Part shown: piece after piece, positions 45,907 to 59,231 of the stretch
Numbering within the stretch: position 1 is the stretch's first letter
Layout of the letters: each line of letters opens with the position of its first letter
Source: Calonectria ilicicola
Lineage: Eukaryota; Ascomycota; Sordariomycetes; Hypocreales; Nectriaceae
Direction of reading: 5' to 3'
Length of the DNA stretch: 64,000 nt
NCBI GenBank assembly: GCA_020809705.1
Contig: CP085830.1
Coordinates: forward strand, 5,518,001 to 5,582,000
Program-made: the position numbers and the translations under genes
Notes under the pieces: model-generated
What the model was told of the DNA's origin: nothing
Seen by the model: only the letters and a program-made list of their open reading frames with translations
Databases searched by the model: none

Positions 45907-46480
45907 TACAGGCGTTGAGTGGATAGTTTATTCAAATATCTCACGTCTTGGAACCCGCAATAAACGCGATATTGAATAAACCCTATGTGGATATATTGGG
46001 CGTATAATGGATCGCTGAATGGTGATCACGACCTTGCTTCTAATCTCTATGAAAGATGATTGTGCCCACGCCAAAGCTGAAAACTGAGCCGAGTGGATCT
46101 GCTCACCACTTGTGTTGCTGTGGGCCTCAATGGCCTACCGGTTGTCAATCGGTGACATACAAGGTGCAGATTTCTGGACAGTGTGTCATCGGGAAAACCC
46201 TAGCACCCCCAAGGTGGCGCACCCTTCTTCCAGGTTTACACTGGGAGAGGGGACACGAATCTGAACGTCAGTGGGATCGCAAGATTGGGGTCAGATAGCG
46301 CTAAGCGCAGAACGGGAAAAGACGCGGGGACCCCTGCCATGCCGCTATCTGTACCAGTGGAGTCTTGCATGGCCACTGGCCGCATTGCCGAGCGGGCATT
46401 CATTTTGCCTGTTTGCATCTCTGGTCTGTCCTGTCAAGCAGAAATCAATCCAAATACTTTTCGCCTGACAACTTGCAAAA
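45907..46480. other. Intergenic region
   Basis: 574 bp between the D-amino acid oxidase stop and the interrupted regulator start, tandem orientation. No gene recognised. Confidence 0.45.
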
Positions 46481-47186
46481 ATGGTTTCAAAAGCCTGGCG
46501 CGTCCGCTTTGCTCCCCAGTCTCAAGCGTTGCCACCAACCCCGGATAACCCAGCCAAGAGGGCGAGTGCCAATTCTCCAACTGGGCGCCAGAAACTGAAG
46601 AGCAAGTCCGCGTGCGTGGAGTGCAAGCTACGGCGGGTCAAATGCGACGAAACGTACCCAGCCTGTCGACGCTGCCAGCGCCGAGGCGATGTCTGCACCC
46701 CGGCACCTCGAAGGACACTCTGGAAACTCGAGATGCCACTACTCATTCGACAGGTCTGCTGTAGGGATGGCACCATGCCGTCGATTCTGCTGCAGTACTA
46801 TTTTGAACGGGTCTGCCACATTATGGTGTTGGACCCAGATACCAACAATCCCTTAGCACTACCCCTCTTGGATTATTTCAAGGAGTCGTCGGCACTTCTA
46901 CACGCCGTGCAGAGCATTGCCGCGGCTCATAAGAGCGGCTTCCGCGGCAACATAACCGCAGAGTGTTTGGATGAGCGAAAGAAAACCTTGTTGAGTGTAC
47001 AACAAGAGCTCTTCCAGGCTAGAAGTCAGCCTGTTTCCACGTTTCTTGCCATTTTTCTGCTCGGCATTTCGTCGCCTTGGATCGAGGGCACCTTGGGTCT
47101 AGAACATTTGGTCGGCGCACGAGCCGTCGTCGACCTTATCCTTGATAACCCAGAAGTGAATCTCTCTGACCCTGCGATACAATTAA

Positions 47187-47361
47187 TGTGGAGACTAGTT
47201 GTGGCTGGCCTCGATGGCCTCACGGCCTCAATGCGTTGTCGCAGCCCCACAGCCAATTGGGGCTGGACCTAGCTATAAAACACATAGTTGATTGCTCTTT
47301 ATTTTATAGGAATTAAGGCTTTTTTAATCTCTTGTTATGATCTAATGACTAAAGTGTGATA
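47187..47361. repeat. Left LTR
   Basis: 175 bp, less mutated than its partner: it keeps a GC-rich stretch around CAGCCAATTGGGGCTGGACC, while the right LTR has further G to A and C to T changes. Differences between the copies are almost all transitions, as expected from RIP. Confidence 0.9.
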
Positions 47362-49585
47362 ATTATGAGCCTAGATAACTATATAAGCTAGTAACTTCTA
47401 CTATTATATCTTATATTTAATTAAATAAACTAGATAATATTTCTTTTTATTATTTTTTAGTATTAGATATAGTAGTTATTATTATTATATATTTAAAATA
47501 ATTATTAATATTAATATTATAAGTATTTAAAGATTTTTAATTATTATTAAATTTTATTTATTAAAGTAATAGATTAAATAGATCTTTATATTAAAAGATT
47601 ATATATAGAGTTTAAAGCTTTAAAAATATATTAATTTTAATAAAGAAAATATAATAAATAATTTAAATATTATTTTTAATTTAATATTTTTTAATAAAAT
47701 AAAGAAAAAGATAAAGGATAATTAGAAGGAAAAGGGATAAATAGGTATATTATAAAATATAGATATTATTATAAGATTAGAAATAAAGCTTAAAATAGCT
47801 AATTTTAAGCTTATTTTCTTTAAAGAGTATATTTAAGAGAAGTTAGTTTTATATATTTAAATTATTAAGATTATTAAGGAAGCTTATTATTAAGAAATTA
47901 TTAATAAAATTATTAAATAATATAAAGATTATATTATTTATAAATTTATTAAAGCTTTTAAAGTAAAGTTTATATTAAAAGAAAATAATATAATTAATAA
48001 AATAAGATTATATTATATAAACTATCTAAAAGATATTAATTATATAAATTAAGAATCTAAAGTTTAATATATAATTTAAAGTTTAATTTAAACTTAAGGT
48101 AATATTTATAATATTTTTAAAATTAAAAAAATACTTATTATTTATAATTTTCTTTAAATAATTAATACTTAATTTACTCTTTTTTAAATATAAAATTAAT
48201 TAAATTAATTTATAAAAAAAAAATTAAAAAATAAGTAATTAATTTATTTAAGAGTTATAAAAATATCTTTTTAAAAGTTATCTTAAGCTAATTATATTTT
48301 AAATATATAGGTATTTATATTATACTAGAAGATCTCTTAAAGATATAATAAATAGCCTCTTTTAAAAGCCTTAAATATTTATATAATAGAAAATTCTATA
48401 AATTTATAATAATTAAGTATATATATTTTTAATATATACTTATAGAAGACTTTGATTTTAAGCTTAATAAAAAGCTAATAGATAAGAACTATACTTATAT
48501 ATATATATAATTTTAGGAGTTTAAATAGAATAAACTTTATAAGAAGATAGTATAAAAAGATTAAATATTTATTATAATAATTATAAAAAATAATAAATAA
48601 AATATTATTTTATTAATTATTATTATTATAGTTCTTGATCTAATATTATTATATATAGTATAAAAAGTTATATTAATATTTATAATACTAAAAATAGCTC
48701 TTTATTTACTTTATTAAAATATATTAATTAATAATTATAATATTATTTACTTAGTTAATTTAAAGAAATAGCTTGTAAAAGGATCCTTTATACTAGAAAA
48801 AGGAGACTATATAGAGATAAGCTTGAGCCAGTTTTTAATTATAAGAAAAGGTAAATATATATTAAAGAACCTATTTAAAAACTTAATTAATACTTATATA
48901 GTTAATTTAGAGCTTAATAATATTATTATAATAGAAGGATTTTATATTAATATTATATTAAAAGCTTATTTAAGAGAAATTAAAGTTTAGTATTATAGCT
49001 TTAATTACTTTTTATATTTTAAAAGCTTAAAATAAAGTATCTTTTTAATTAAATATAAATATATATATAATATAATAATTCTTTAATATAAACTAATCTC
49101 TATTTACTTATTAAATTAATTAATATTTAATAATATAATTCTAATTAATAATATAAATATTTAATTAATTATTATTATATTAAAATAAAAAAAATAAAAT
49201 TTTATTTATTAATTTAAATCTTTAAAAGATCTTCTAAAATTAAAGAAGGATATTAAGAAGCTATAGTATAAATAAGTAAAGTACCTTAGAGCTATAATAT
49301 TAAGAGAGCTAGTAAGAAAGGATTATAATATATAAATTAAAGGAATTATAAGGATAGATTATAAGACTTATACTTAAATATATATAAAATAAGTTATATC
49401 ATATAGGTAATTAGATTATTATTTACTAAGGCTATTTTAGTATATTTATTAGGACTTATAAGACTACCCTAGAGAATATAATAGCTCTAATTAGCTCTTA
49501 ATTATAAAAGATAAATATAGTGGTATATTCTATATATAATCTATTATTAATAAGTAAAGAATTACTATATTTAATAAGTTATTTT

Positions 49586-49720
49586 TGTTATGACCTGGCC
49601 TGCGGGCACAGGGCTTACAGGGCTCTTAGGTGCTGTTAGGTGCTGCGATAATTGCCGCAATAGCAGTTATTGACCAATCTTTTGCCCTATGGTACAGCGG
49701 TCAACAGCACAGCCGTTACA
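49586..49720. mobile_element. Young solo-LTR-like or TRIM-type insertion (135 bp) nested in the RIP block
   Basis: An island of normal base composition begins TGTTATGACC and ends CCGTTACA (TGT...ACA) and is flanked by perfect 5-bp direct repeats ATTTT (49581-49585 and 49721-49725). Ends, target duplication and size match a solo LTR. It lacks RIP-type decay, so it arrived after the host element was mutated. Confidence 0.8.
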
Positions 49721-52700
49721 ATTTTGGTTTAAGAGCTAGATTAAGAGGTAATTTAATCTCTTAATATATATTATTAGGTATAATAATAAGGTTACTACTA
49801 TTACAATTAAAGATCTAATTAAATACCAAAAATAAATATATGAATAAGGTATAGATTTGGAGCTTTTTTTACTAGAGACCTATAAGCCAAATAGTATTAT
49901 TAAATATATAGATTAAGAAGTAATAAATAAGTTTAATATAATATTTAATAAAGTAAAGCTTCTAATAAAACTATAGCTAGAGAGTATTAAAATAATTATA
50001 TATCTACTTAATATATTATTTTTAAAAATAAGGAATTAGATGTTCTTACTTAAGAAGTTAGATATATAGTTTAGGTATTATACTTTTTTATTAATAAGAG
50101 AGCTTATAATTAATTTAAGGTTTAATTAGAATAGTATGTATATATATAGTTATTATATTTATTCTTTAGTTGAAGGTAGGGTGTTAGGCTAATAAAAGAG
50201 AGATATAAAAGTTAACTTTAGAGGCTATATAGGGTATTTAATAGGATATATAGCTTATAATATATATTATATATAAATACTTTAATTTATAAAGATTATT
50301 ATAATTTAAAATATATAATTTAATAAATATATTAATTATAAATTAAATAAACTAAGCTTAATTAAGTATATAATTATTTAATTTAAAGATTGGGCTTTTT
50401 AAATCAAAGAGGAAATTAATAATAAAGTAATATATAAGAGATCTTTATAAGAACTAATATTTATAGGTTTGAATTTAAAGGTGGAGATATTTATAAGTAT
50501 AAAAATAATTATTTAAAATATAATAAAAGATACTAAATATATACCTAATTAAATATTTATAAAATTTTAAATATTAAAATAAATTTTAAAATTAGAAAAT
50601 ATATATTTAAAAAGTATAATAAAAACTTAATAAAATATAGATTAAGTATAATAAATAAAGATAAGTATAATAAACTAATTATTAATAAAATAGTCTATAA
50701 GCTTAAAGGTATATATATTTAAAATAGTGGATAAGTAATTAGAATAATTAGAGTAAGTAATAAATTAATTAATAAATAGAATAGTAAAGAAAGTAATAAC
50801 TATATTACCATCTAAGCTACTAGAGCTTATAATTATTATTAATACTAGTATACTATAAAGTTAGGAATAGGAATTAGGATTTATATATAGAAGAGGTAAA
50901 GGTTAAAGATAAGGCTAATCAATTATTTAAATACTTATAGGCATATAAATATATTATTATTAAGTTTAAAAAATAATATAAGATAGAATTAAAGAACTTT
51001 AATATAGTAAGATTATAATAAGGATTTGATATTGAATTTCTTTATAATTAATTATTATAAAATAAATTATATAGATCTTAAGAGTATTTAAATTATATTT
51101 GTAATACTTATAAAAGTAGTAAAGTAGAAGGAAGCTGCTTAGATTAGCGTAGCATCAAACCACCTTAAGCTACATCAAGATAACCTTCTTAAGCCCCTAT
51201 AAAATTAAAAAAGATAATAAAATATCTATTAAATAAGTTATTTATTTAAGTAATATATTAGAAAATTAGAATCTTAATTAAAAAGGGAATATAAAAAGAA
51301 ATAAAGTATATAAAAATATAAATTAAATTATTATTACTTAAATAGATCTTTATTTATAAATTTAATTAAGATAGATATTTTAAATAATATAAAGTAAGAT
51401 TATATATTTAAAATAATTTATAAAAAAGCTTTATAATTAAAAGTATATATATTATAATACTTATAATATAATTATTCTATATAATTATTACTTTAATTAC
51501 TTAATTTAACCTAGAAATTAAGTAATTTAATATTATTAATATTTTTATTAATATAATAAAAAGTAAAAATAATATATTAATTATATATAAATTATTAGAT
51601 AGATTTAAGTAATTAAATAAATATATAGAGCTAGATTAAGCTTTATATAGTCTTAAGGACTTGCCCTAGTTGTAGTTTAATGAGTTTACTTTAATCCTTA
51701 AGAAGCTAGGAATGGAAGCTAGCTTAGAAGAGTTTTATCTATTTTATATTAAAGCTTATAATATATTTATTATATTTTTTATAAATAATATTTTAATATT
51801 ATATTATAAAAATAATATATTTATAATATTAAAAATAATAAAAGATATTAAAGAAATATATAAGATTTTAAATAAAAATAATATATAATAATTTCTAAAT
51901 ATAAAGATAATTTAAGACTATATAAAGCATAAGATATATCTATCTTATAATTTATATATTAAGAAAATAGCTATAAAGTTCAAATTAGATACTATAAATA
52001 CTTACTTTAGTATACTAATTCTAGTAATAAAGCTAGCTAAAAGGCAAGATTAAGCAATTATATAGGAAATAAAGATATATTAGGAAAAAGTCAATTCTTT
52101 ACTATATATAATAATAATAATTAGACTAGACCTTATATTTATAGTATTATTATTATCCTATTTTCTTATTAATTTAAGTTAGGAGTACTAAAATGCTATT
52201 AATTAAGCTATTTAATATCTTTTTATAATATAAGGCCTTATAATTTAATATAGTTAAAATAATAAATTGTAAGCTATAATAATTGCTAGCAATACCTCTT
52301 TCACTAATAACCCTAAAACACAAAGATCTTCATAAGGCTATATAATAAGCCTATTTAGCAGACTAGTTATATAGAAGGCCACCTGCCAAGCCACTATAAT
52401 AATATTAATAATAGAGGTAGAAATACTTACTTTAAAATATATTATAAAGGAAATAATTAACTTAAAATATTTTTTTAATAAAATACACTTTAATCTAAAG
52501 GTAAATTAGAATCTATAATATAATAATCTTTAAATTATATAATTTATTATTAAAAAAGATAGTTAAATAATAATCTAATTATAATATATTAATATTATAA
52601 ATATATAATTATATTAAAAGTATAAAAAGAGCTTCTTTAAAATAATTTATTTAGAAATAAAGTAAATGTCTACTAATAAGCTTATTAAAGTATTATTATA

Positions 52701-53956
52701 ATAATATTTTAAATAATTTTAAATACTATTAAATATAATAAACCTTAATTAAATAAAATAAAAGTAATATATAAAGAAAAATAATTTATTAAATTAAGCT
52801 TATTTTAGCTCTTTTTTAAATAATATTTAAAATTATTAGATTATATATTATATTATTTTTTAAATATACTTTAAATAATAATAATATTTATAAATTTATT
52901 AAATAAAATATAAATATATAAATATTATTTTTTTAGATTATTAATAATACTTTAGAATTTTCCTTTATTTATTTTTTAAATAATTATTTTATTAATATTT
53001 TATTTAAAAAATTTAAAACTTTTATTTAATATTTTTATAAATAAATAAAAGATATACTTTATATAAATTATTATTTATATAATTAATTAATATAAAACTT
53101 TAAATAAATTAAATAATATTTATTTACTTAATATTTCTTATTATTTAAAATAATAATAAAATAATATATTAAAAATATAAATATTTAATAATTATTTATA
53201 AATTAATAATAAAATATAAAATTAACTAATATAAGTATATTAAAAATAATATTAATAATTACTTATTTTATAAATAATATAATATTTAAAATATCCTTTT
53301 ATTATATAGTAATTCTTAAGTTAGCCCTTTTTAATAATAGTAAAGCATAGGTAATTCTTATAAGATAGATTAAATAGTACTTTTAAAGTACTAGAAGCTA
53401 AAGGTTAAGTATAAGAAGAAGAGTTTAAAGTATAAGAACTAGAAGTTCTAGGCTTAGTAGTCTAGATATATTATAAAATATAGATTAACTATATAAAATA
53501 TAGAAATATTTACAAGCACATACTTAAAAGCAGATAGTAAAAGAGTTTACATTAACTTAAAATTAGATCCTTTAGTAATAATATACTAAGAATAAATAAT
53601 AATAGATTAGAATATAATATTAATAAGTATAAATAAAACTATTATATATATTTATAAATAAAAGAAAGAAATCTTAGATTATTATATTAAAATTAAAAAT
53701 AAATAAGAAAAAAGAAATAAAATTATAAATATAAGAAATTATAATATTTATAAATTTTAATTATATTAAATTATAAATATTACTTAAAATTAAATTTTTT
53801 ATACTTTAAAAAATATAATCTTATAATTACTTTTAAAATATTACTTTAAAAAACAATTTTAATTATTATATTTATTTATATAAAATTATAATAATAAAAA
53901 TAAAACTATTTATAATATTTAATAGTTTATAATAATAAACTATAGAATAAAAGATA

Positions 53957-54131
53957 TATAGAGACTAGTTATAGCTGGCCTCAATAGCCTTATAGCCTTA
54001 ATACATTGTTATAGCCCCACAGCCAATTGGGGCTAGACCTAGCTATAAAACATATAGTTAACTGCTCTTTATTTCATAGGAATTAAGGCTCTTTCAATCT
54101 CTCGTTATGACCCAATGACCAAAGTGTGATA
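53957..54131. repeat. Right LTR
   Basis: 175-bp direct repeat of 47187-47361. Its first bases read TATAG where the left copy has TGTGG, a G to A pattern; in its second half, conversely, it keeps Cs the left copy has lost (GACCCAATGACC against GATCTAATGACT). Confidence 0.9.
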
Positions 54132-55034
54132 ATTAATTATTGGCACATATGTCTGGTGGGAGATGGCAGCATCCTTCAACCTCAGCCACCACACCCAAAA
54201 ACCACTGGATACCGACGTTATTGACAAGGCAGTCCTAGCGAACCGGATGGACTATCATCCCTTGGCAGGCTACTCTCTTGAGATTTTTCATATACTTGGA
54301 AAGGTCAACCGCTATTGCAGAAGGATAGTAGATTGCGGAGCTCGAGATTACATTTTCGAGGAACATTTGGAAGCACAAATGCTTGGTTGGATGCCAGCTC
54401 ACAATGACGGATTGCTCTTCCTTTTAGGAGAATCGTATCGCAAACACGGCCTTATCCAACTATATCGGATATGTGGTCCCAACCAGAACCAGCCACAGGA
54501 AGAAAACGAGCTTCTGATACAAAAATATGCTGGAGAAGCAATGGAGTGCCTGCTCCAAATACCAAAGACTTCGCCATATCTAAACTTCCAGCCCATCCCC
54601 CTTCTTTCCGCAGCTTCGGAGATACCGCCGGATGATCTGAAAAGGCGGGAAGAGGTTAAGCGCCAGTTCCAAGCTATATACTCTCTGAATAATCTTCCCG
54701 TTATGTTGGATGCGATTAATCTACTCGAAGAAATATGGGAGCTTCGAGCCCTGGGCATTACTTCATCATGGCTGGTGATTCTACTTGAAAGGGGGCAAGT
54801 ATTCCCATTGGCTTGAGTGTGGCCGATTTGTTCTGCAAAGTCCCGACTCAAGATTTTCAGGAACAGCATGTCATTTTACTTCGCACCCTCTGGACATTCG
54901 CATAAAATATGAAAACATTCGACAAAAGGTCTGCCAGGTTATTGGTGATTTTATGTTCTGAAATGGTCAAGAGCAACTATTGCAATTTTATTGTAAAGAG
55001 AATACATATATTTGGTTGTCTATTTCCAAAATCC

Positions 55035-56699
55035 CTACAGGTTTGCAGTAGCCTTGTTCGAGTCGGCAATGATCAACTCAGATGCGCGCTCTCCGACAGC
55101 CAAGACGGTAAGCATGAGGTTAACTGTTGGAACCAAGGGAAATACACTGGCATCAGCAACACGGAGTCTCTTGATGCCTTTTACTTTGAGCTCGGGGTCT
55201 ACAACAGCCATGGGATCATGGACAGTGTCTCCCATTTTTGCTGTGTCGCAGGGATGATACACAGTATTGCCCGTCTTCCGGCCGTACTCTGATAATTCTG
55301 AATCAGTCTGGCAACCAGGACCAGGAGCTACCTCGCGTTTTATCCACTTCTTCAACGGCTGCTGGTTGACGATGCTACGAGCTGCTCTGAGGGACCACAC
55401 GAGCGTCTTCTCATCATAACCCTCTGGGTCAGTATAGTATCGAAAGTCAATGGCAGGATGCTCTCTCGGGTTGGCCGACTTGAGCGAGACCTTGCCTCGC
55501 GATCGAGACCGAGGGATGTTTGGAGTCAAAGAGAAGACATTCTTGGGGACGTCGTAGCCTAGAGCTGACTGATGAACATCAAATGGCATAGTGTAAATAT
55601 GCATCATGGCATCAGGAACAATACCATCGTCGCCATTAATGTTGGCAGGCTCGCGACGCGCAAGGAGGGCAGCATCAGCCCACATGACTGTCTTGTCTTC
55701 AAGGGGTTCGTGGAGCTCCCATGTGATGATGGCCTCGGGGTGATCCATGAGATTCTCTCCTACACCCGGCAAGTCGTTGATGACGGGAATGTTTAAATGT
55801 TCAAGCTCCTTACGAGGGCCAATTCCAGATAGAAGCATGAGACGGGGCGTATCAAAGGTGCCAGCACAGAGAATGGTCTCCTTGCTTGCATTGAGTTTGA
55901 CCTGTCTACCGCCTTGAAGAGATAGTCTCACGCCGGTGGCTACGCCATCGACAACATTGATGCGGTCAACCCAAGCATTCGTGAGGATCGTGAGATTGGG
56001 GCGTTTCTCTAGGCCCTTCAATATTGGGTGAATGTACGCCACGCTTGCGCTGACTCGGTAACCAGTGTTCTGGTCGTAGGTCAGCGAGCAGAAAGAGACA
56101 CCACCACCAGCTAGGCCTTTTGCTGAAGTGATTTCATGGTTGACGCTTTCGACGACGGGGATCCCGAGGGCCTTATTTGTCGCCTCCATGAAATCATAAA
56201 CAATTGGATTGCGATGGCGGTCATGAATTGGCACAACGGGGGTTCGTATCGTCTTAATTAGGCGCTTCATGGTGTCCCAATCCCATCCGATCGCGCCGGC
56301 CTCTTCCCACTTTTTGCAGTCATACTCGAATGGATGCACTGCAAGACTTCCGTTGTGGCTTGAACAGCCACCAAGGACCTTGGCGCGCGAGTGGAGGATG
56401 TTGCTGTTTCCTGGGGAGAGTTAGTCCAGACAACACTGGCAGTGATGCAGCGAGGACTTACCATTGGGCTGTTCGACAGACTTGTAACCGTAGTCAAACT
56501 CACTTCCCATCAAATTATACATGTTTCGCAAGTCGAGAATTTGCTTGTCATCGAGATCGCTTGGTCCGGCCTCAATCATCAAGATTTTGTCATCTGGCAG
56601 GGCCTCGGCAAGCCGGCTAGCAATAACACAACCAGCTGTGCCCCCTCCAACAATTATGTAGTCAAAATTGGAGGTGGTGAGATCTATAACTGTCGCCAT
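55035..56699 (-). CDS. Choline oxidase-like GMC oxidoreductase (537 aa)
   Basis: Two exons, 56699-56462 and 56410-55035, with a 51-nt intron (GTAAGT ... CCCAG). The FAD-binding motif is YIIVGGGTAGCV near the N-terminus; the flavin loop KVLGGCSSHNG holds the His that in bacterial choline oxidase carries covalent FAD. The stretches VFSLTPNIPRSRSRGKVSL and DFRYYTDPEGYDEKTL closely follow choline oxidases. The catalytic His is in VYHPCDTAKMG and the Asn in PTVNLML. It should oxidise choline to betaine aldehyde and on to glycine betaine, with H2O2. The C-terminus Ala-Asn-Leu resembles a weak PTS1. It is divergent from the aldehyde dehydrogenase gene, 728 bp between starts. Confidence 0.9.
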
Positions 56700-57427
56700 T
56701 GCTTGAGTGTATTTGATGAGGTTTGGACTAGAAAACGGAAAGGTTGATTGTGAGGCTGCATCAAAAATGGTCGGGAGGAAATGTCAAGAATTTCAGTATT
56801 TGTAGAGACGACCTCTCGGCCTTTGAGCGATCAGTGCCATGAGAGGCGTCTGACACATCCGCATGGTCAATTGTTGGCCGACCAGATGTTGCCATTCCTT
56901 CTAGAAATGGAAATCACGCGACATTTACACGTTGTCCAACCCAGTTGACGGATGGAACAAGTAGGCCCAGACCTTTAACATTAAGCCACAGACGCTAGCG
57001 AAAGGACGGAAATCTACGACTCTAACTCATGCAGCCATTCCTACCTAATTAGGACATAATTCGAGCTCCCGCCCAACCACGTTTTGTGATCATTCAGCTG
57101 CATGGAGCCACATGCTAGTCACTTTTGATACGGCCAGTGTCGTGTTCGGATACTAACCAGGTTGGGACCTTAGCTCCATACCCCTGCTTGATGTCGACTT
57201 GACACCTCACAAAGGCTCTAACTACAAATGATTATACAAACGAATCAAACTGCATTAGACAATGTCTTTAATAATCCGGGTTGGTAATCCAGAGAATCTA
57301 GCCGAATAGAAAAGTACACTGGTGGCTCCTCTTTCCCGATTTCACCCCATATAAAAGTGTCATGTCGCGTAGGATCTAGTTGATCTTGGTTGTAAGCATG
57401 CTCGAAAGTTGGCTTCAATCAGCCAAT
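56700..57427. promoter_or_regulatory. Divergent promoter, choline oxidase / aldehyde dehydrogenase
   Basis: 728 bp between the starts. A TATA box lies at 57350-57356 for the plus-strand gene. The shared region suggests co-regulation of the two enzymes. Confidence 0.6.
57350..57356 (+). promoter_or_regulatory. TATA box of the aldehyde dehydrogenase gene
   Basis: TATAAAA, about 78 bp upstream of the ATG at 57428, on the coding strand. Confidence 0.6.
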
Positions 57428-59231
57428 ATGTCGCCTTCTGCTCTCTTTACCGAGCTTACTGCACCTAATGGTGTCAAGTACACTCAGCCACTCGGCTTGT
57501 TCATCAACAACGACTTTATCGCGGGGAAATCTGGGGATCGCATTCCGACCATCAATCCAGCGTTAGTGTGCCGTTCTTGTACCTTCATCAAGCACCACTA
57601 ACGCATATTAATATCAAGTGATGAGACTGAGATTACAAAAGTCCACGCGGCTGGACCTGAAGACGTTAATGTAGCAGTTCAGGCCGCCCGCAATGCCTTC
57701 CACGGCCCATGGGGAGACTTGACTGCAACAGAAAGGGGTCGCCTTCTTAGCCAGCTAGCGGATTGTGTCGAGGCGCATGCCGAGACATTGGCCACGATTG
57801 AGTCTTGGGATAATGGTGAGTATCAGAATTGGCTCATCACACCTATTTGCTGACCATTGGGGCACAGGCAAACCCTACCACATGGCATTGAAGGAAGATA
57901 TTCAAGAGGTCATTTCGGTATTCAGATACTACGCTGGATATGCGGACAAACTATATGGTCAAGGTAGCAGATCCCTTTTTGGACATTCTGGCGCGATCAT
58001 ATTCACTTACTGTTGACAAGTGATTGAGACGGGAAGAAACCAGCACGTATTCACAACCCGTGAGCCCATTGGAGTATGTGGTCAGATTATTCCATGGAAC
58101 TACCCGCTGAGCATGGCTGCGTGGAAGTTAGCACCTGCGGTTGCGACTGGAAACTGTGTAGTCATGAAAGCGGCTGAGCAGACTCCGCTTTCCATTCTGT
58201 ACCTGGCAACTCTTGTCCAAAAGGTCGGTTACCCAAAGGGTGTCATAAACATCATCAATGGGTATGGAAAGGATGCAGGCGCAGCCCTCGCTTCTCATAT
58301 GGATGTTGACAAGATTGCATTTACCGGCTCTACCGAGACAGGTAAACAGATTATGAAGCTTGCATCAGTCAACCTTAAAAGCATTACTCTTGAGACAGGT
58401 AAGTCTTTTTTCTTTCGTATCATTTACCCTTAGTGAGCATAAATAGCGCTAAAACTCTAGGAAAGGTGGCAAATCGCCAATGCTAGTTTTTGAGGATGCT
58501 GATATTGAAAAGGCTGTTTATTGGGGGCATATAGGCATCATGTCGAATGCCGGGCAGGTTTGCACAGCCAATAGCCGCATTTTTGTTCATGAAAAGGTAT
58601 ATGACACTTTTATCAACCGTTTCATCAAGCAAATTGATGCTGGCAAGATTGGAGACCCTTTCTCCCCAGACACGTTCCAAGGACCCCAAGTCAATAAAAC
58701 TCAGAGAGATAGAGTCCTTCGATACATCGACCTTGGCAAGTCCGAAGGCGCGTCGCTGGCTGCTGGGGGTAAGGCCTGGGAACACTCAAGCAACGGCAAA
58801 GGCTACTTTATCGAGCCGACCGTCTTTACCAATGTAAAGAGCAACATGGCCATCTACCGAGAAGAAATATTTGGGCCGGTAGCTGCTATTTTGCCCTTCA
58901 CGTCCGAAGAGGAAGTGATAAAATGTGCAAACGATACTTTGTTTGGTCTTGGCGCTGCACTCTTTACCAAAGATGTCAGCCGTATCCACCGAATTACCCG
59001 CAAGATACAGAGTGGAAGTAAGCATTATTCTCCCTTTTGGATGACAATCTTTTCGGTCTACACCGCTAACTCTGTCTCTTTTCTTTAGCTGTGTGGGTGA
59101 ATAGCAGCAATGATTCTGATATCCGGGCCCCCTTTGGTGGTTACAAGCAATCGGGAATCGGACGTGAATGTGGTCAAGTGGGCATTGAATCTTACACGAC
59201 CATCAAGACAGTGTACATTACGCTAGATTAA
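57428..59231 (+). CDS. Aldehyde dehydrogenase, probably betaine aldehyde dehydrogenase (499 aa)
   Basis: Six exons: 57428-57561, 57619-57815, 57868-57963, 58021-58398, 58466-59017 and 59089-59231; all phases match. The fourth intron uses an acceptor AAAG at 58462-58465 rather than the CTAG five bases earlier, the only choice that restores LETGGKSP. ALDH landmarks are the N-terminal FINNDF, the PWNYP motif ([18 protein letters not shown]), NAD site FTGSTETGK, general-base Glu in LETGG, nucleophile Cys in [17 protein letters not shown] and the C-terminal [11 protein letters not shown]. It oxidises an aldehyde with NAD(P)+. Its divergent partner makes betaine aldehyde, so that is the likely substrate (inference). 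No PTS1; probably cytosolic. Confidence 0.9.

Larger units (their letters stand above)
47187..54131. mobile_element. RIP-degraded LTR retroelement (6945 bp) inserted in a regulator gene
   Basis: Two 175-bp direct repeats (47187-47361 and 53957-54131) bound a segment of extreme AT content. Target duplication ATTAA is at 47182-47186 and 54132-54136. The LTR begins TG and ends TA, explained by CA to TA change. No open frame over about 60 codons exists on either strand inside, and nearly all Gs and Cs have been replaced, as RIP does in CpA context. Coding domains of gag/pol cannot be read, so the superfamily (Copia or Gypsy) is open. Orientation is unknown. A later GC-normal insertion sits at 49586-49720. 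Confidence 0.92.
46481..54816 (+). pseudogene. Zn2Cys6 transcription factor gene split by an LTR retroelement
   Basis: The 5' part 46481-47186 and the 3' part 54137-54816 form one frame when the element and one copy of the 5-bp target duplication are removed: 462 codons including stop, without intron. The zinc cluster is C45-x2-C48-x6-C55-x6-C62-x2-C65-x6-C72; the rest is a fungal_trans_2-type regulatory domain. Reading from the 5' part into the left LTR gives 28 foreign residues then a TAG at 47270-47272, so the present protein keeps the DNA-binding cluster but loses the second half of the regulatory domain. The 3' part has its own Met at 54163 but no promoter evidence. Before insertion it stood next to the choline oxidase gene and could have been its regulator; that is inference. 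Confidence 0.88.

Noticed and set aside
47273..54162. AT-rich block as mitochondrial DNA insertion, centromere or sequencing artefact
   Set aside because: Matching 175-bp LTRs, a 5-bp target duplication and exact restoration of the disrupted gene frame show a retroelement.
58420..58465. CTAG acceptor at 58457-58460 in the aldehyde dehydrogenase gene
   Set aside because: It breaks the frame; the AAAG acceptor five bases later restores the conserved LETGGKSP.
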